From positions 1 to 5,159 of the forward strand of contig JBIKKK010000160.1 of NCBI GenBank assembly GCA_044360385.1: a stretch of DNA of 5,159 nt. Reading direction: 5' to 3'. This DNA comes from Mxb001 sp044360385 (lineage in GTDB: Bacteria > Actinomycetota > Actinomycetes > S36-B12). Numbering within the stretch: position 1 is the stretch's first letter; every line of letters begins with the position of its first letter. The notes below the pieces were generated by a model. The model made no database searches. It was given only the letters and a program-made list of their open reading frames with translations, and had not been told where the DNA came from. Below are positions 1 to 5,159 of this stretch, one piece after another. The position numbers and the translations under genes were made by a program.

Positions 1-2
1 CC

Positions 3-224
3 CGCGCGGATGACCGCCGAGTGGCCTACGAGGTCGTCGCCCGCGAGCGGTTTTCGAAGGATCGCGTGCCGCTGCGTGAACTCTTCAGTCGCACCGGGCC
101 CGAGCGGCTCACCCTCATCACCTGCGGTGGCCCCTTCGATCCGGCCTCGCTGGAGTACACCGACAACATCGTCGTGACCGCCGTCCCAGTCGACAGCGCG
201 GATGATCTCGGGGAAACTCGATGA
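3..224 (+). CDS. Class F sortase, C-terminal fragment (5' end outside window)
   Basis: This is the last 73 residues of a sortase, a membrane-anchored cysteine transpeptidase acting on the outer face of the cytoplasmic membrane. The frame is open to the left edge, so the N-terminal membrane segment, the sorting-motif binding region and the catalytic His are not visible. The visible part has the family's closing strands: a VAYEVV strand, the KDRVPL segment, then LTLITCGGPFD with the catalytic Cys in the TLxTC motif, then YTDNIVVTAVPV. CGG-F-D followed by Y-x-DN-VV is typical of actinobacterial class F enzymes rather than class A or E. In homologues I remember, an Arg usually sits between that Tyr and Asp; here it is Thr, and no Arg follows the Cys until the last residue. 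The GTG at 21 is internal to the domain and not a real start. The stop overlaps the ATG of the sigma-factor gene (ATGA), suggesting one operon. Class assignment is from motif memory; sortase identity is firm. Confidence 0.88.
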   Translation, partial: RADDRRVAYEVVARERFSKDRVPLRELFSRTGPERLTLITCGGPFDPASLEYTDNIVVTAVPVDSADDLGETR

Positions 225-868
225 GCGGGGACACGGTGGTGCTCCTCGACATCGAGCGCGCCGCGCGGAGGGGAGGTCGACCGGTCATGGCCCTGGTCGA
301 CCCGGCCGAGCCCTCGGATCCGACCCTGGACGCCGATGCCGCCGACGCCCGCCTCGCCGCGGCCTTCCCCACGGGTGGGGAGCCGACATTCGCCGCCGTC
401 TACTCGCGTTGGTCTCCGCTCGTCTACTCGACCGCGCGTCGCGTCCTCATCGATTCCCACGAGGCGTCCGATGTCACGCAAGAGGTCTTCGTCTCCGCGT
501 GGCGCAGCCGGGCAACCTTCGATCCGGAGCGCGGCAGCCTGCCCGGCTGGCTACTCACCATCACACGACGCCGCATCGCCGATCACCTCGATCGGCGCAG
601 CCACCAGGCCGACCCGACCGACACGCCGCCCCCGGATCCCGGGGATGCGCCCGTGGACGAGGCGATCGACCGTATCCTCGTCGCCGACGAGCTGAGCCGG
701 CTCGGTGAACCTCCCGGCACCATCATGCGGCTGGCCTTCTACGACCAGCTCACCCACGCCGAGATCGCCGAGCATCTCCAGCTCCCGCTCGGCACAGTGA
801 AGAGCCATATCAGGCGCTCGCTTGAGCGCATGCGTCATCGATGGGAGGTGGACCGTGGCGCACTGTGA
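221..868 (+). CDS. sigK: ECF-family RNA polymerase sigma factor, SigK-like
   Basis: This 215-residue protein is a group 4 (ECF) sigma-70 factor that directs RNA polymerase to a small regulon when freed from its anti-sigma factor. Region 2 spans about residues 56-125: the YSRWSPLVY helix, the DVTQEVFVSAW core, then GSLPGWLLTITRRRIADHL, which would recognise the -10 element. A Pro- and Asp-rich linker (about 128-146) follows. Region 4 spans about 153-207, with the helix-turn-helix LTHAEIAEHLQLPLGTVKSH that contacts the -35 element. There is no C-terminal extension. The start is ambiguous. ATG 221 overlaps the sortase stop, and 20 of the first 23 codons end in G or C, as in real coding sequence. 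ATG 287 (residue 23) gives a more usual 193 residues and has a strong Shine-Dalgarno at 267-277. The anti-sigma gene begins inside its 3' end. The sigK symbol is by similarity of the sigma/RskA arrangement, not by proven orthology. Confidence 0.93.
   Translation: MSGDTVVLLDIERAARRGGRPVMALVDPAEPSDPTLDADAADARLAAAFPTGGEPTFAAVYSRWSPLVYSTARRVLIDSHEASDVTQEVFVSAWRSRATFDPERGSLPGWLLTITRRRIADHLDRRSHQADPTDTPPPDPGDAPVDEAIDRILVADELSRLGEPPGTIMRLAFYDQLTHAEIAEHLQLPLGTVKSHIRRSLERMRHRWEVDRGAL
267..277 (+). promoter_or_regulatory. Strong Shine-Dalgarno for the alternative sigma-factor start at 287
   Basis: GGAGGGGAGGT lies 9 bases before an in-frame ATG at 287. It is a much better ribosome site than the sequence before ATG 221 (only GGGGA at 209-213). 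The codons it creates in the long reading frame (AGG, GGA, GGT, CGA) are unusual for this GC-rich genome. It may support initiation of a 193-residue form, either as the only start or beside the coupled start at 221. Confidence 0.55.
843..851 (+). promoter_or_regulatory. Ribosome binding site that fixes the anti-sigma GTG start
   Basis: GGGAGGTGG, inside the last codons of the sigma-factor gene, contains GGAGG six bases before GTG 855. It is the best Shine-Dalgarno in the region. It decides for GTG 855 over the in-frame ATG at 822, which would add 11 residues and place the start far inside the sigma gene. Confidence 0.75.
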
Positions 869-1526
869 GCCCCAGACGCTCTCACTCATTGCGCTCGGCG
901 AGCGGCCGAGCGCTGACGACGCGATGCACCTCGTCACGTGCGATTCCTGCCGTCGCGATTGGGAGTCGATGCGTGCCACCGTCGAGGTGGCTCGAGACCT
1001 CGATGACCACGAGCTGCTGTCTCCCCCTGATCACGTCTGGGCAGCGATCGCTGAGGAGATCTCGGTCGACTCAGGCACGGTCGTGCCGATGCGCTCGCGT
1101 CGACGCACCGCGCCGTGGATTGCCCTGGCCGCTGCTGTCGGCGTCGTCCTGGGCGGCGTCGTCGGCGCCTCTGTAATGCGCTCGACTCCTCCCGAGATCG
1201 TCGCGAGCGTGCCGCTCGAGCCCCTGGCGGCGTACTCCGCCGCAGGCACCGCGAGCGTCGAGGTCGTGGACGGCACCGAGATGCTCGCCGTCGATGTCAC
1301 CGGGCTGCCCGCGACCGATGGCTACTTCGAGGTGTGGCTGCTTGCGCCCGATTCGTCGTCGATGATCGCGCTCGGCACGCTCGGTCCTGACGAGAAGGCG
1401 GTCCTGCCGCTGCCCGCGGGCGTATCTCTCGCCGACTACCCGGTCGTCGACATCTCCGCGGAGCCCTACGACGGCGACCCGACGCACTCCACCGACAGCG
1501 TCGTGCGCGGCACCCTCCCGGCGTAG
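855..1526 (+). CDS. rskA: Membrane anti-sigma factor with RskA-like C-terminal domain
   Basis: This 223-residue protein is the likely inhibitor of the sigma factor encoded just upstream. The cytoplasmic N-terminus (about 1-45) has the zinc-associated anti-sigma signature H25-x3-C29-x2-C32, plus an early His3-Cys4 that may add a ligand. An Arg-rich stretch (about 80-84) precedes one hydrophobic span (about 87-108, PWIALAAAVGVVLGGVVGAS), giving an N-in, C-out topology. The external part (about 109-223) matches the RskA-type fold, with the GYFEVWLL strand at 156-163 and a late PTHSTDSVVRGTLPA strand. In M. tuberculosis RskA, stepwise membrane proteolysis frees SigK; the same route is inferred here. 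GTG 855 is chosen because of the adjacent Shine-Dalgarno. It overlaps the sigma stop by 14 bases, so the two are translationally coupled and probably made in fixed ratio. The symbol is by similarity only. Confidence 0.9.
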   Translation: MAHCEPQTLSLIALGERPSADDAMHLVTCDSCRRDWESMRATVEVARDLDDHELLSPPDHVWAAIAEEISVDSGTVVPMRSRRRTAPWIALAAAVGVVLGGVVGASVMRSTPPEIVASVPLEPLAAYSAAGTASVEVVDGTEMLAVDVTGLPATDGYFEVWLLAPDSSSMIALGTLGPDEKAVLPLPAGVSLADYPVVDISAEPYDGDPTHSTDSVVRGTLPA

Positions 1527-1596
1527 CCGAACCCTGTGTGACCCACCCCACCTCGCTCCGAGCGTGCCCGGAGGCAAGGATCACCCTGCGCCCTCC

Positions 1597-1602
1597 TACG
1601 AT
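1597..1602 (+). promoter_or_regulatory. Putative -10 element (TACGAT) for a leaderless P450-MFS mRNA
   Basis: TACGAT fits the actinobacterial TANNNT -10 pattern and is exactly six bases before the ATG at 1609. Transcription would therefore start at or next to the start codon. No Shine-Dalgarno lies before this ATG or before the upstream in-frame GTG at 1564. No convincing -35 is seen (GCAAGG at 17-base spacing), which is common for this promoter class. The element sits in an 82-base gap after the anti-sigma gene. Confidence 0.5.
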
Positions 1603-1608
1603 CAGAAG

Positions 1609-2910
1609 ATGGTGGACCTCAAGCGCGAAGCGCACGTCGGGGCCTCGCTCGGCCTCTTCTGGGCCCTCACACGCGCCTACTCCCTGCTCGGCGACCCCGG
1701 TGGCCGTCTCGAGACGTGCGACGACCTCGCTGAGTTTGCCGACAGCCTGCGCACCGAGCCGGTCGTGCGCAGTCGCGGCGGGATGTTCTACACATCGAGT
1801 TACGACGTCTGCGCGACCGTGCTCAAGTCCCCCGATGCGTCCGCCGACATCCCCGAGGCTCGCAACCCCCTCGAGGCCATCCTGCTCGGTCCCATGCCGC
1901 CCGCCGACCGCATCGATCCCCTCCTCGACGCGATCATCACCAAGGACGGTGCCGACCACACCCGCATCCGCAGGCTCGTGCAGCCTGCCTTCACCCATCG
2001 GGTGATGCAGTCGTGGCGTGATGCCGCGGACCGCGTCGCCGAACGCCTGGTCGACGCGCTGCCGAGCAATCGACCCGTCGATCTCGTGCGCGACTGGGCG
2101 TCTCCCCTGCCCATGGCCGTGATCTGCGAGATCCTCGGCGTGCCCTTCGACGACCGAGACACCTTCACCGCCTGGGGCAACACCCTCGCCGAGGGCCTGG
2201 ATCGTCCGCGCAGCCTCGGGCATGCGCGCTCCATGGACGCAGCCTCGGTGCAACTCACGACCTACCTGTCCCGTCTTCTCGAGCAGCGCCGCCGCGCGCC
2301 CGAGGAAGACCTGCTGTCGACCCTGGCGCAGGTGGAGCTCGACGGTGAGATCCTCACCGACCGCGACATCGTCGGCACGGCGTCCTTCATCCTGCTGGCC
2401 GGATTCGAGACGACCGTCAACCTGCTCGGCGCGGGCACGCAGGTGCTCATGGAGCATCGCGACCAGTTCGCCGAGGTTGCGGCCGACCACGACCTCATTC
2501 CCGCGATGACCGAAGAAGCGCTCCGCTACGTCTCGCCGGTGCAGTACACCTTCCGCACCGCACTGGCGCCCATCGACTTGCCCGGGGGCACAGTGCTCGG
2601 CGAGCGCGACACGATCGTGCTCATGCTGGTGGGCGCCAATCGCGATCCTGCCGTCTTCGTCGACCCGCACCGCTTCGACATCCATCGCGAGAATGCACGG
2701 CGACACCTCGCCTTCGGCTTCGGCGTCCACCACTGTCTCGGCGCGGCTCTCGCCCGTATGGAGGCCGAGGTGGCGTGGCGGCACCTGCTCGAGCGCTTCC
2801 CCGACATCGACGCCTGGCAGCTCGCCGGGGAGCCGGTGCCCAACCCGGGACGGATGATCCACGGACTGCGCTCGCTGCCTGTGCGTCTCGAGGCTGCCGT
2901 CCACGCATGA
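1609..2910 (+). CDS. Cytochrome P450, bacterial soluble class I type
   Basis: This 433-residue haem-thiolate monooxygenase has no membrane segment and is probably cytoplasmic. Diagnostic motifs are present in the expected order. The DHTRIRRLVQPAF region (C-helix) is at about 116-128. The I-helix oxygen-activation motif A264-G-F-E-T-T269 has the usual acid/Thr pair, and the K-helix ExxR is E303-A-L-R306. The ANRDPAVFVDPHRFD segment is at about 343-357. The haem loop is F369-G-F-G-V-H-H-C376-L-G, where Cys376 is the haem ligand. All key residues are intact, so it should be active, but it needs an electron donor and no ferredoxin or reductase gene is in the window. ATG 1609 is preferred over GTG 1564 (448 residues): it has a correctly spaced -10, while GTG 1564 has no ribosome site and the extra 15 codons are poorly biased. 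Its end overlaps the MFS start, so the substrate may be linked to that exporter. CYP family and substrate cannot be named by eye. Confidence 0.95.
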   Translation: MVDLKREAHVGASLGLFWALTRAYSLLGDPGGRLETCDDLAEFADSLRTEPVVRSRGGMFYTSSYDVCATVLKSPDASADIPEARNPLEAILLGPMPPADRIDPLLDAIITKDGADHTRIRRLVQPAFTHRVMQSWRDAADRVAERLVDALPSNRPVDLVRDWASPLPMAVICEILGVPFDDRDTFTAWGNTLAEGLDRPRSLGHARSMDAASVQLTTYLSRLLEQRRRAPEEDLLSTLAQVELDGEILTDRDIVGTASFILLAGFETTVNLLGAGTQVLMEHRDQFAEVAADHDLIPAMTEEALRYVSPVQYTFRTALAPIDLPGGTVLGERDTIVLMLVGANRDPAVFVDPHRFDIHRENARRHLAFGFGVHHCLGAALARMEAEVAWRHLLERFPDIDAWQLAGEPVPNPGRMIHGLRSLPVRLEAAVHA

Positions 2911-4136
2911 CCACACGCATCCGCTGGGGCCCTGTCGCGTTGCTCCAGGTGCCCAACCTGCTCTCCGGCATGTCCAATGGCGTCGTCACCATCGCCGTGC
3001 CGTGGCTCGTACTCGACCGCACCGGATCCGTCGCGGCGGCGGGCTTGGTCGCCGCCATCTCTGCGCTGCCCGGCATCCTCGCGGCGCCTCTGTCGGGATG
3101 GGCGGTGGATCACTTCGGCCGACGAATCGTCAGCATCATCTCCGACCTGCTCTCGGCCATCTCGGTGGCGGCCATTCCCATCGTGGCCTTCTTCACCGAC
3201 CTCACGCTTGCGTGGATCATCGCGCTCGCGATGCTGGGCGCCGTCTTCGATCCGGCTGGATACACCGCACGCAAGGCGCTCATTCCCGATGTGGCCGAAG
3301 CAAGCCACATGAGCGTCACCCGACTCAACGGCATTCACGAGGGCGTGTTTAGCGTGGGCTGGGTCATCGGGCCGCTCGTGGGATCGCTGCTCATCGCCAC
3401 GCTCGGCGCGGTGTCGGCGTTCTGGGTGCCCTTCGCCCTCTTCCTCATCTCGGCGCTGCTCATCGTCTTCCTGCACGTCGGCGATGCCGGCCAGGATGCC
3501 AAGGCCGCACGCGAAGAGGCCGGCGAGGAGCACCCCAACGCCTGGCAGAACGCCGTCCTCGGCGTCAAGATCATCTGGAACGACCGCGCCCTGCGCGCCC
3601 TCATCATCGCCGTCACGATCCTCGGAGCGATCTATCTGCCGACCGAGACCGTGCTTCTCCCGGCACATTTCGTCGCCATTGACCAGCCGCAGTCGCTGGG
3701 CCTCGTGCTGGCGGCACTGTCGGCCGGCACGATCATCGGCGCCTTCGGCTACGGATGGCTGTCGCAGCGAGTCTCGCGCCTCAACATCGCCCGCGCCGTC
3801 CTCGTCGCGACGGTCGCCTTCTACCTGCCGATCGCCCTGCTCCCCCCGTTACCGCTGATGGTTGCCGCGGGCTTCGCCATCGGGCTTGCGTGGGGGCCGA
3901 TGCAGCCCCTCATGAACACCGTCGTGCAGCGTCGCGTGGAGCCCGATGCCCAGGGCCGCGTCTATGGCATCCAGACCTCGCTCTTCTATGCCTTGCCGCC
4001 CGTCTTCATGCTCGCCACCGGCGTGATCGCGGAGCGGACGGGCGTCATGCCTGTGCTCATCGGCCTGTGGGTGCTCATGACGATCGTGGCCATCGGCGTA
4101 CTTCTCGTGAAGAGCATCCACGACATCGACGCGTGA
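2907..4136 (+). CDS. MFS transporter, probable small-molecule or drug exporter
   Basis: This is a 409-residue major facilitator superfamily protein of the normal length for a 12-helix carrier. Hydrophobic spans run through the protein in two halves, separated by a charged acidic loop at about 191-216. The loop between helices 2 and 3 carries motif A, G64-W-A-V-D68-x2-G71-R72-R73. The N-terminal half also has the conserved FDPAGYTARKALIPD stretch (about 114-128), reminiscent of the DHA3-like (macrolide-efflux type) MFS group, which suggests export driven by proton exchange. This subfamily call is from memory of motifs. The ATG overlaps the P450 stop as ATGA, with only a weak, distant purine-rich stretch upstream, so translation is probably coupled. 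That pairing suggests export of the P450 product or of its toxic substrate, which is inference. An in-frame upstream start at 2775 would lie deep inside the P450 gene and add non-transporter sequence, so it is rejected. Confidence 0.92.
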   Translation: MTTRIRWGPVALLQVPNLLSGMSNGVVTIAVPWLVLDRTGSVAAAGLVAAISALPGILAAPLSGWAVDHFGRRIVSIISDLLSAISVAAIPIVAFFTDLTLAWIIALAMLGAVFDPAGYTARKALIPDVAEASHMSVTRLNGIHEGVFSVGWVIGPLVGSLLIATLGAVSAFWVPFALFLISALLIVFLHVGDAGQDAKAAREEAGEEHPNAWQNAVLGVKIIWNDRALRALIIAVTILGAIYLPTETVLLPAHFVAIDQPQSLGLVLAALSAGTIIGAFGYGWLSQRVSRLNIARAVLVATVAFYLPIALLPPLPLMVAAGFAIGLAWGPMQPLMNTVVQRRVEPDAQGRVYGIQTSLFYALPPVFMLATGVIAERTGVMPVLIGLWVLMTIVAIGVLLVKSIHDIDA

Positions 4137-4146
4137 GCGGCTCCGC

Positions 4147-4152
4147 TAGATT
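4147..4152 (+). promoter_or_regulatory. Putative -10 element (TAGATT) before the YbaK-like gene
   Basis: TAGATT matches TANNNT and lies eight bases before ATG 4161. The 24-base gap after the MFS gene contains no Shine-Dalgarno, so a leaderless start is plausible. No good -35 is visible; TCGAC at 4126-4130 is the nearest candidate, at 16-base spacing. Read-through from the MFS gene remains possible. Confidence 0.42.
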
Positions 4153-4160
4153 CACGCACC

Positions 4161-4643
4161 ATGGCTGAGCAGGAGCAGGAATCCGTCATCCGCGTGCGTG
4201 AGGCGCTCGCCGCCGCAGGCGTCTCCGGTCAGGTACGCCGCCTCGACGACTCGGCGCGCACGGCCAAGGAGGCGGCCGACGCGCTCGGCATCGTTCCCGC
4301 CCAGATCGCGTCGTCGCTCATCTTCATGGCGGATGGACAGGCGGTCCTGGTCGTGGCCTCGGGCGGACACCGCGTCGACACCGCCAAGGTGGCCGCCATC
4401 CTCGGCGTCGACGAGGTCGGCAAGGCCACGGCTGACGATGTACGCGCGGCGACGAGCTTCGCCATCGGCGGTGTCGCACCGATCGGCCACCCTGCGCCGA
4501 TCCGCACGATCGTCGATGTGGATCTCGGTCAGTACGACGAGGTGTGGGCCGCGGGCGGTCACCCGCACTACGTCTTCCCCACGACATTCGATGAGCTCGT
4601 GCGCATCACGGGCGGCGCTCCCGCTGACGTCGGGGTCGCTTGA
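4161..4643 (+). CDS. YbaK/EbsC-family aminoacyl-tRNA deacylase-like protein
   Basis: This 160-residue single-domain cytoplasmic protein belongs to the YbaK/EbsC (INS editing-domain) superfamily, whose studied members hydrolyse mischarged tRNAs such as Cys-tRNA(Pro) or Ala-tRNA(Pro). Visible family features are the ARTAKEAADALG helix (32-43), the strand ASSLIFMADGQAVLVVASG (50-68), HRVDTAKVAAILG (70-82), the GGVAPIG loop (103-109, matching GGISPLG of E. coli YbaK) and the C-terminal WAAGGHPHYVFPTTFDELVR (129-148). Length is normal. By my alignment of LGIVPAQIASSLIF with the remembered E. coli LGLNPDQVYKTLLV, the catalytic Lys46 position is Ser51 here, so the usual Cys-tRNA(Pro) activity should not be assumed. 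My recollection is that many actinobacterial relatives carry Asn or Ser there. The start is ATG 4161, with a -10-like box but no ribosome site before it. There is no obvious functional link to the P450-MFS pair; specificity is unknown. Confidence 0.9.
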   Translation: MAEQEQESVIRVREALAAAGVSGQVRRLDDSARTAKEAADALGIVPAQIASSLIFMADGQAVLVVASGGHRVDTAKVAAILGVDEVGKATADDVRAATSFAIGGVAPIGHPAPIRTIVDVDLGQYDEVWAAGGHPHYVFPTTFDELVRITGGAPADVGVA

Positions 4644-4669
4644 CGCTAGGCGGCACACCTTCCTATCGT
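4640..4669 (+). promoter_or_regulatory. Promoter for the HEAT-like gene (TTGACG, 18 bases, TATCGT)
   Basis: TTGACG at 4640-4645 matches the -35 consensus at five of six bases and overlaps the stop codon of the YbaK-like gene. TATCGT at 4664-4669 matches the -10 pattern, with an 18-base spacer. It is the best housekeeping-type promoter in the window. The expected transcription start falls at ATG 4673 or GTG 4676, implying a leaderless mRNA. The gene therefore appears to be transcribed separately from the YbaK-like gene. Confidence 0.6.
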
Positions 4670-4672
4670 CGA

Positions 4673-5159
4673 ATGGTGGCTAAGGACCTCAAGGCGCAAC
4701 TCAGCGGCGGCACCCGAACATCCGTCGGTGAAGCGCCAAAGATCATCAAGCAAGCCAGCGCGTCCCCCGAAGTCCTCGATGAGATCTACTCGCTGTTTCT
4801 GGACGACGACCCCGTTGTTGCCATGAGGGCCAGTTATGTGGCCATGAAGGTCGCCGAAACCGATCCTGAATCCACGTGGGGGTTCAAGAGCAAGGTCATG
4901 CGTGAACTCCCGCGCTACACCCAGCAGGAAGTTCGCTGGCACATTCCACAACTGCTCATCCACATGAACTTGACGCCAGCGCAACGGCGCAAGGCCTACG
5001 CCCAGGTTATGGAGTGGTCAGAGACCGACAAAAGCAAGATCGTCGCCTACTACGGACTTGAAGCCGCAGCCCAATTCGTCGAAGTTGACGGCAAACTCGA
5101 GTCAGACTTCGCGCCGCGGCTACGAAAGCTCAACAAGATGGGAGCAGCGTCGGTCTCAA
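4673..5159 (+). CDS. HEAT-repeat-like protein, partial (3' end outside window)
   Basis: The frame runs from ATG 4673 to the right edge without a stop, giving 162 residues. After a polar N-terminus (about 1-32) the protein is predicted to be all-helical, in antiparallel pairs like HEAT or armadillo repeats: EVLDEIYSLFLDDDPVVAMRASYVAMKVAET (about 33-63), then TWGFKSKVMRELPRYTQQEVRWHIPQLLIHM (about 68-98), then TPAQRRKAYAQVMEWSETDKSKIVAYYGLEAAAQFVE (about 101-137). The D-D-P-VV-x-MRA and EVRWH-x-x-Q signatures recur in a family of small bacterial HEAT-like proteins usually annotated hypothetical. No catalytic motif is visible; such folds usually bind proteins or nucleic acid. By comparison with that family, probably only a few tens of residues are missing. 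GTG 4676, one codon on, may be the true leaderless start, since it is six bases after the -10. GC is near 57% against 70% or more in neighbouring genes, with many A- or T-ending codons, so it may have been acquired. Function unknown. Confidence 0.8.
   Translation, partial: MVAKDLKAQLSGGTRTSVGEAPKIIKQASASPEVLDEIYSLFLDDDPVVAMRASYVAMKVAETDPESTWGFKSKVMRELPRYTQQEVRWHIPQLLIHMNLTPAQRRKAYAQVMEWSETDKSKIVAYYGLEAAAQFVEVDGKLESDFAPRLRKLNKMGAASVS

Noticed and set aside
212..217. GGAAAC just before the sigma-factor start, resembling an ECF-type -35 for autoregulation
   Set aside because: No convincing ECF -10 (CGTC or similar) lies 16-17 bases downstream; only CGGT at 234-237. The site is also inside the coding end of the sortase.
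822..854. ATG 822 as start of the anti-sigma factor
   Set aside because: It would add 11 residues not expected for the family and lacks a good ribosome site, whereas GTG 855 has GGAGG six bases upstream.
1556..1573. Inverted repeat CTCCG / CGGAG with an 8-base loop after the anti-sigma gene, considered as a terminator
   Set aside because: It has only five base pairs and no T-run follows; such repeats arise by chance at this GC content.
2775..2906. Upstream extension of the MFS gene to an in-frame start at 2775
   Set aside because: The added 44 residues are Arg/Ala-rich out-of-frame P450 sequence. Starting at ATG 2907 puts the first membrane helix at the usual place.
1297..2916. A 539-codon open frame on the minus strand opposite the P450 gene
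   Set aside because: It is a GC-rich shadow. Its translation is rich in Arg, Gly, Glu and His with no recognisable domain, while the plus strand over the same stretch encodes a full P450 with all motifs.
2526..3668. A 380-codon open frame on the minus strand across the P450-MFS junction
   Set aside because: Its composition is low-complexity (Arg, Asp, Glu, Gly, His) with no domain, and it is fully covered by two convincing plus-strand genes.
4136..4147. Inverted repeat AGCGG / CCGCT after the MFS gene, considered as a terminator
   Set aside because: The five-pair stem closes a two-base loop and no T-run follows, and it overlaps the proposed -10 of the next gene.
4646..4984. A 112-codon open frame on the minus strand opposite the HEAT-like gene
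   Set aside because: The plus-strand frame is open to the window end, has helical-repeat signatures and its own promoter; the minus frame shows no recognisable motif.

Overview
The window is about 5.2 kb of GC-rich DNA (roughly 70% GC or more by hand counts in the conserved genes) carrying a class F sortase, an ECF sigma / RskA-type anti-sigma pair and GTG starts. This points to a high-GC actinobacterium. Genus cannot be fixed from sequence alone; a Microbacteriaceae-like lineage is only a guess. All six supported genes lie on the plus strand and are tightly packed, with no RNA gene, CRISPR array or insertion sequence visible and no gene-free stretch over 300 bases.

Region 1 (1-1526) is a cell-surface and signalling operon. 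It holds the C-terminal end of a class F sortase, a SigK-like ECF sigma factor whose ATG overlaps the sortase stop, and a membrane anti-sigma factor with a zinc-type HxxxCxxC motif and an RskA-like extracytoplasmic domain. The anti-sigma factor starts at a GTG inside the end of the sigma gene. The simplest reading is that an envelope signal releases the sigma factor from its membrane-bound inhibitor, with a sortase co-transcribed.

Region 2 (about 1590-4136) is a two-gene unit: a bacterial class I cytochrome P450 followed, through an ATGA overlap, by a 12-helix-type MFS exporter. It looks like an oxidise-and-export pair for a small molecule. No ferredoxin or reductase gene accompanies it here.

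Region 3 (about 4147-4643) is a YbaK/EbsC-family aminoacyl-tRNA deacylase-like protein in which the position of the catalytic lysine of E. coli YbaK is serine. Region 4 (4640-end) is a HEAT-repeat-like protein, cut off by the window end, with clearly lower GC (about 57%) and its own well-formed promoter.

Three successive transcription units (P450-MFS, YbaK-like, HEAT) have a TANNNT -10-like hexamer a few bases before the start codon and no Shine-Dalgarno, the arrangement expected of leaderless mRNAs. I see no wholly new system. The most checkable oddities are the missing catalytic residues in the sortase and YbaK-like proteins, the leaderless starts, and the drop in GC at the last gene.
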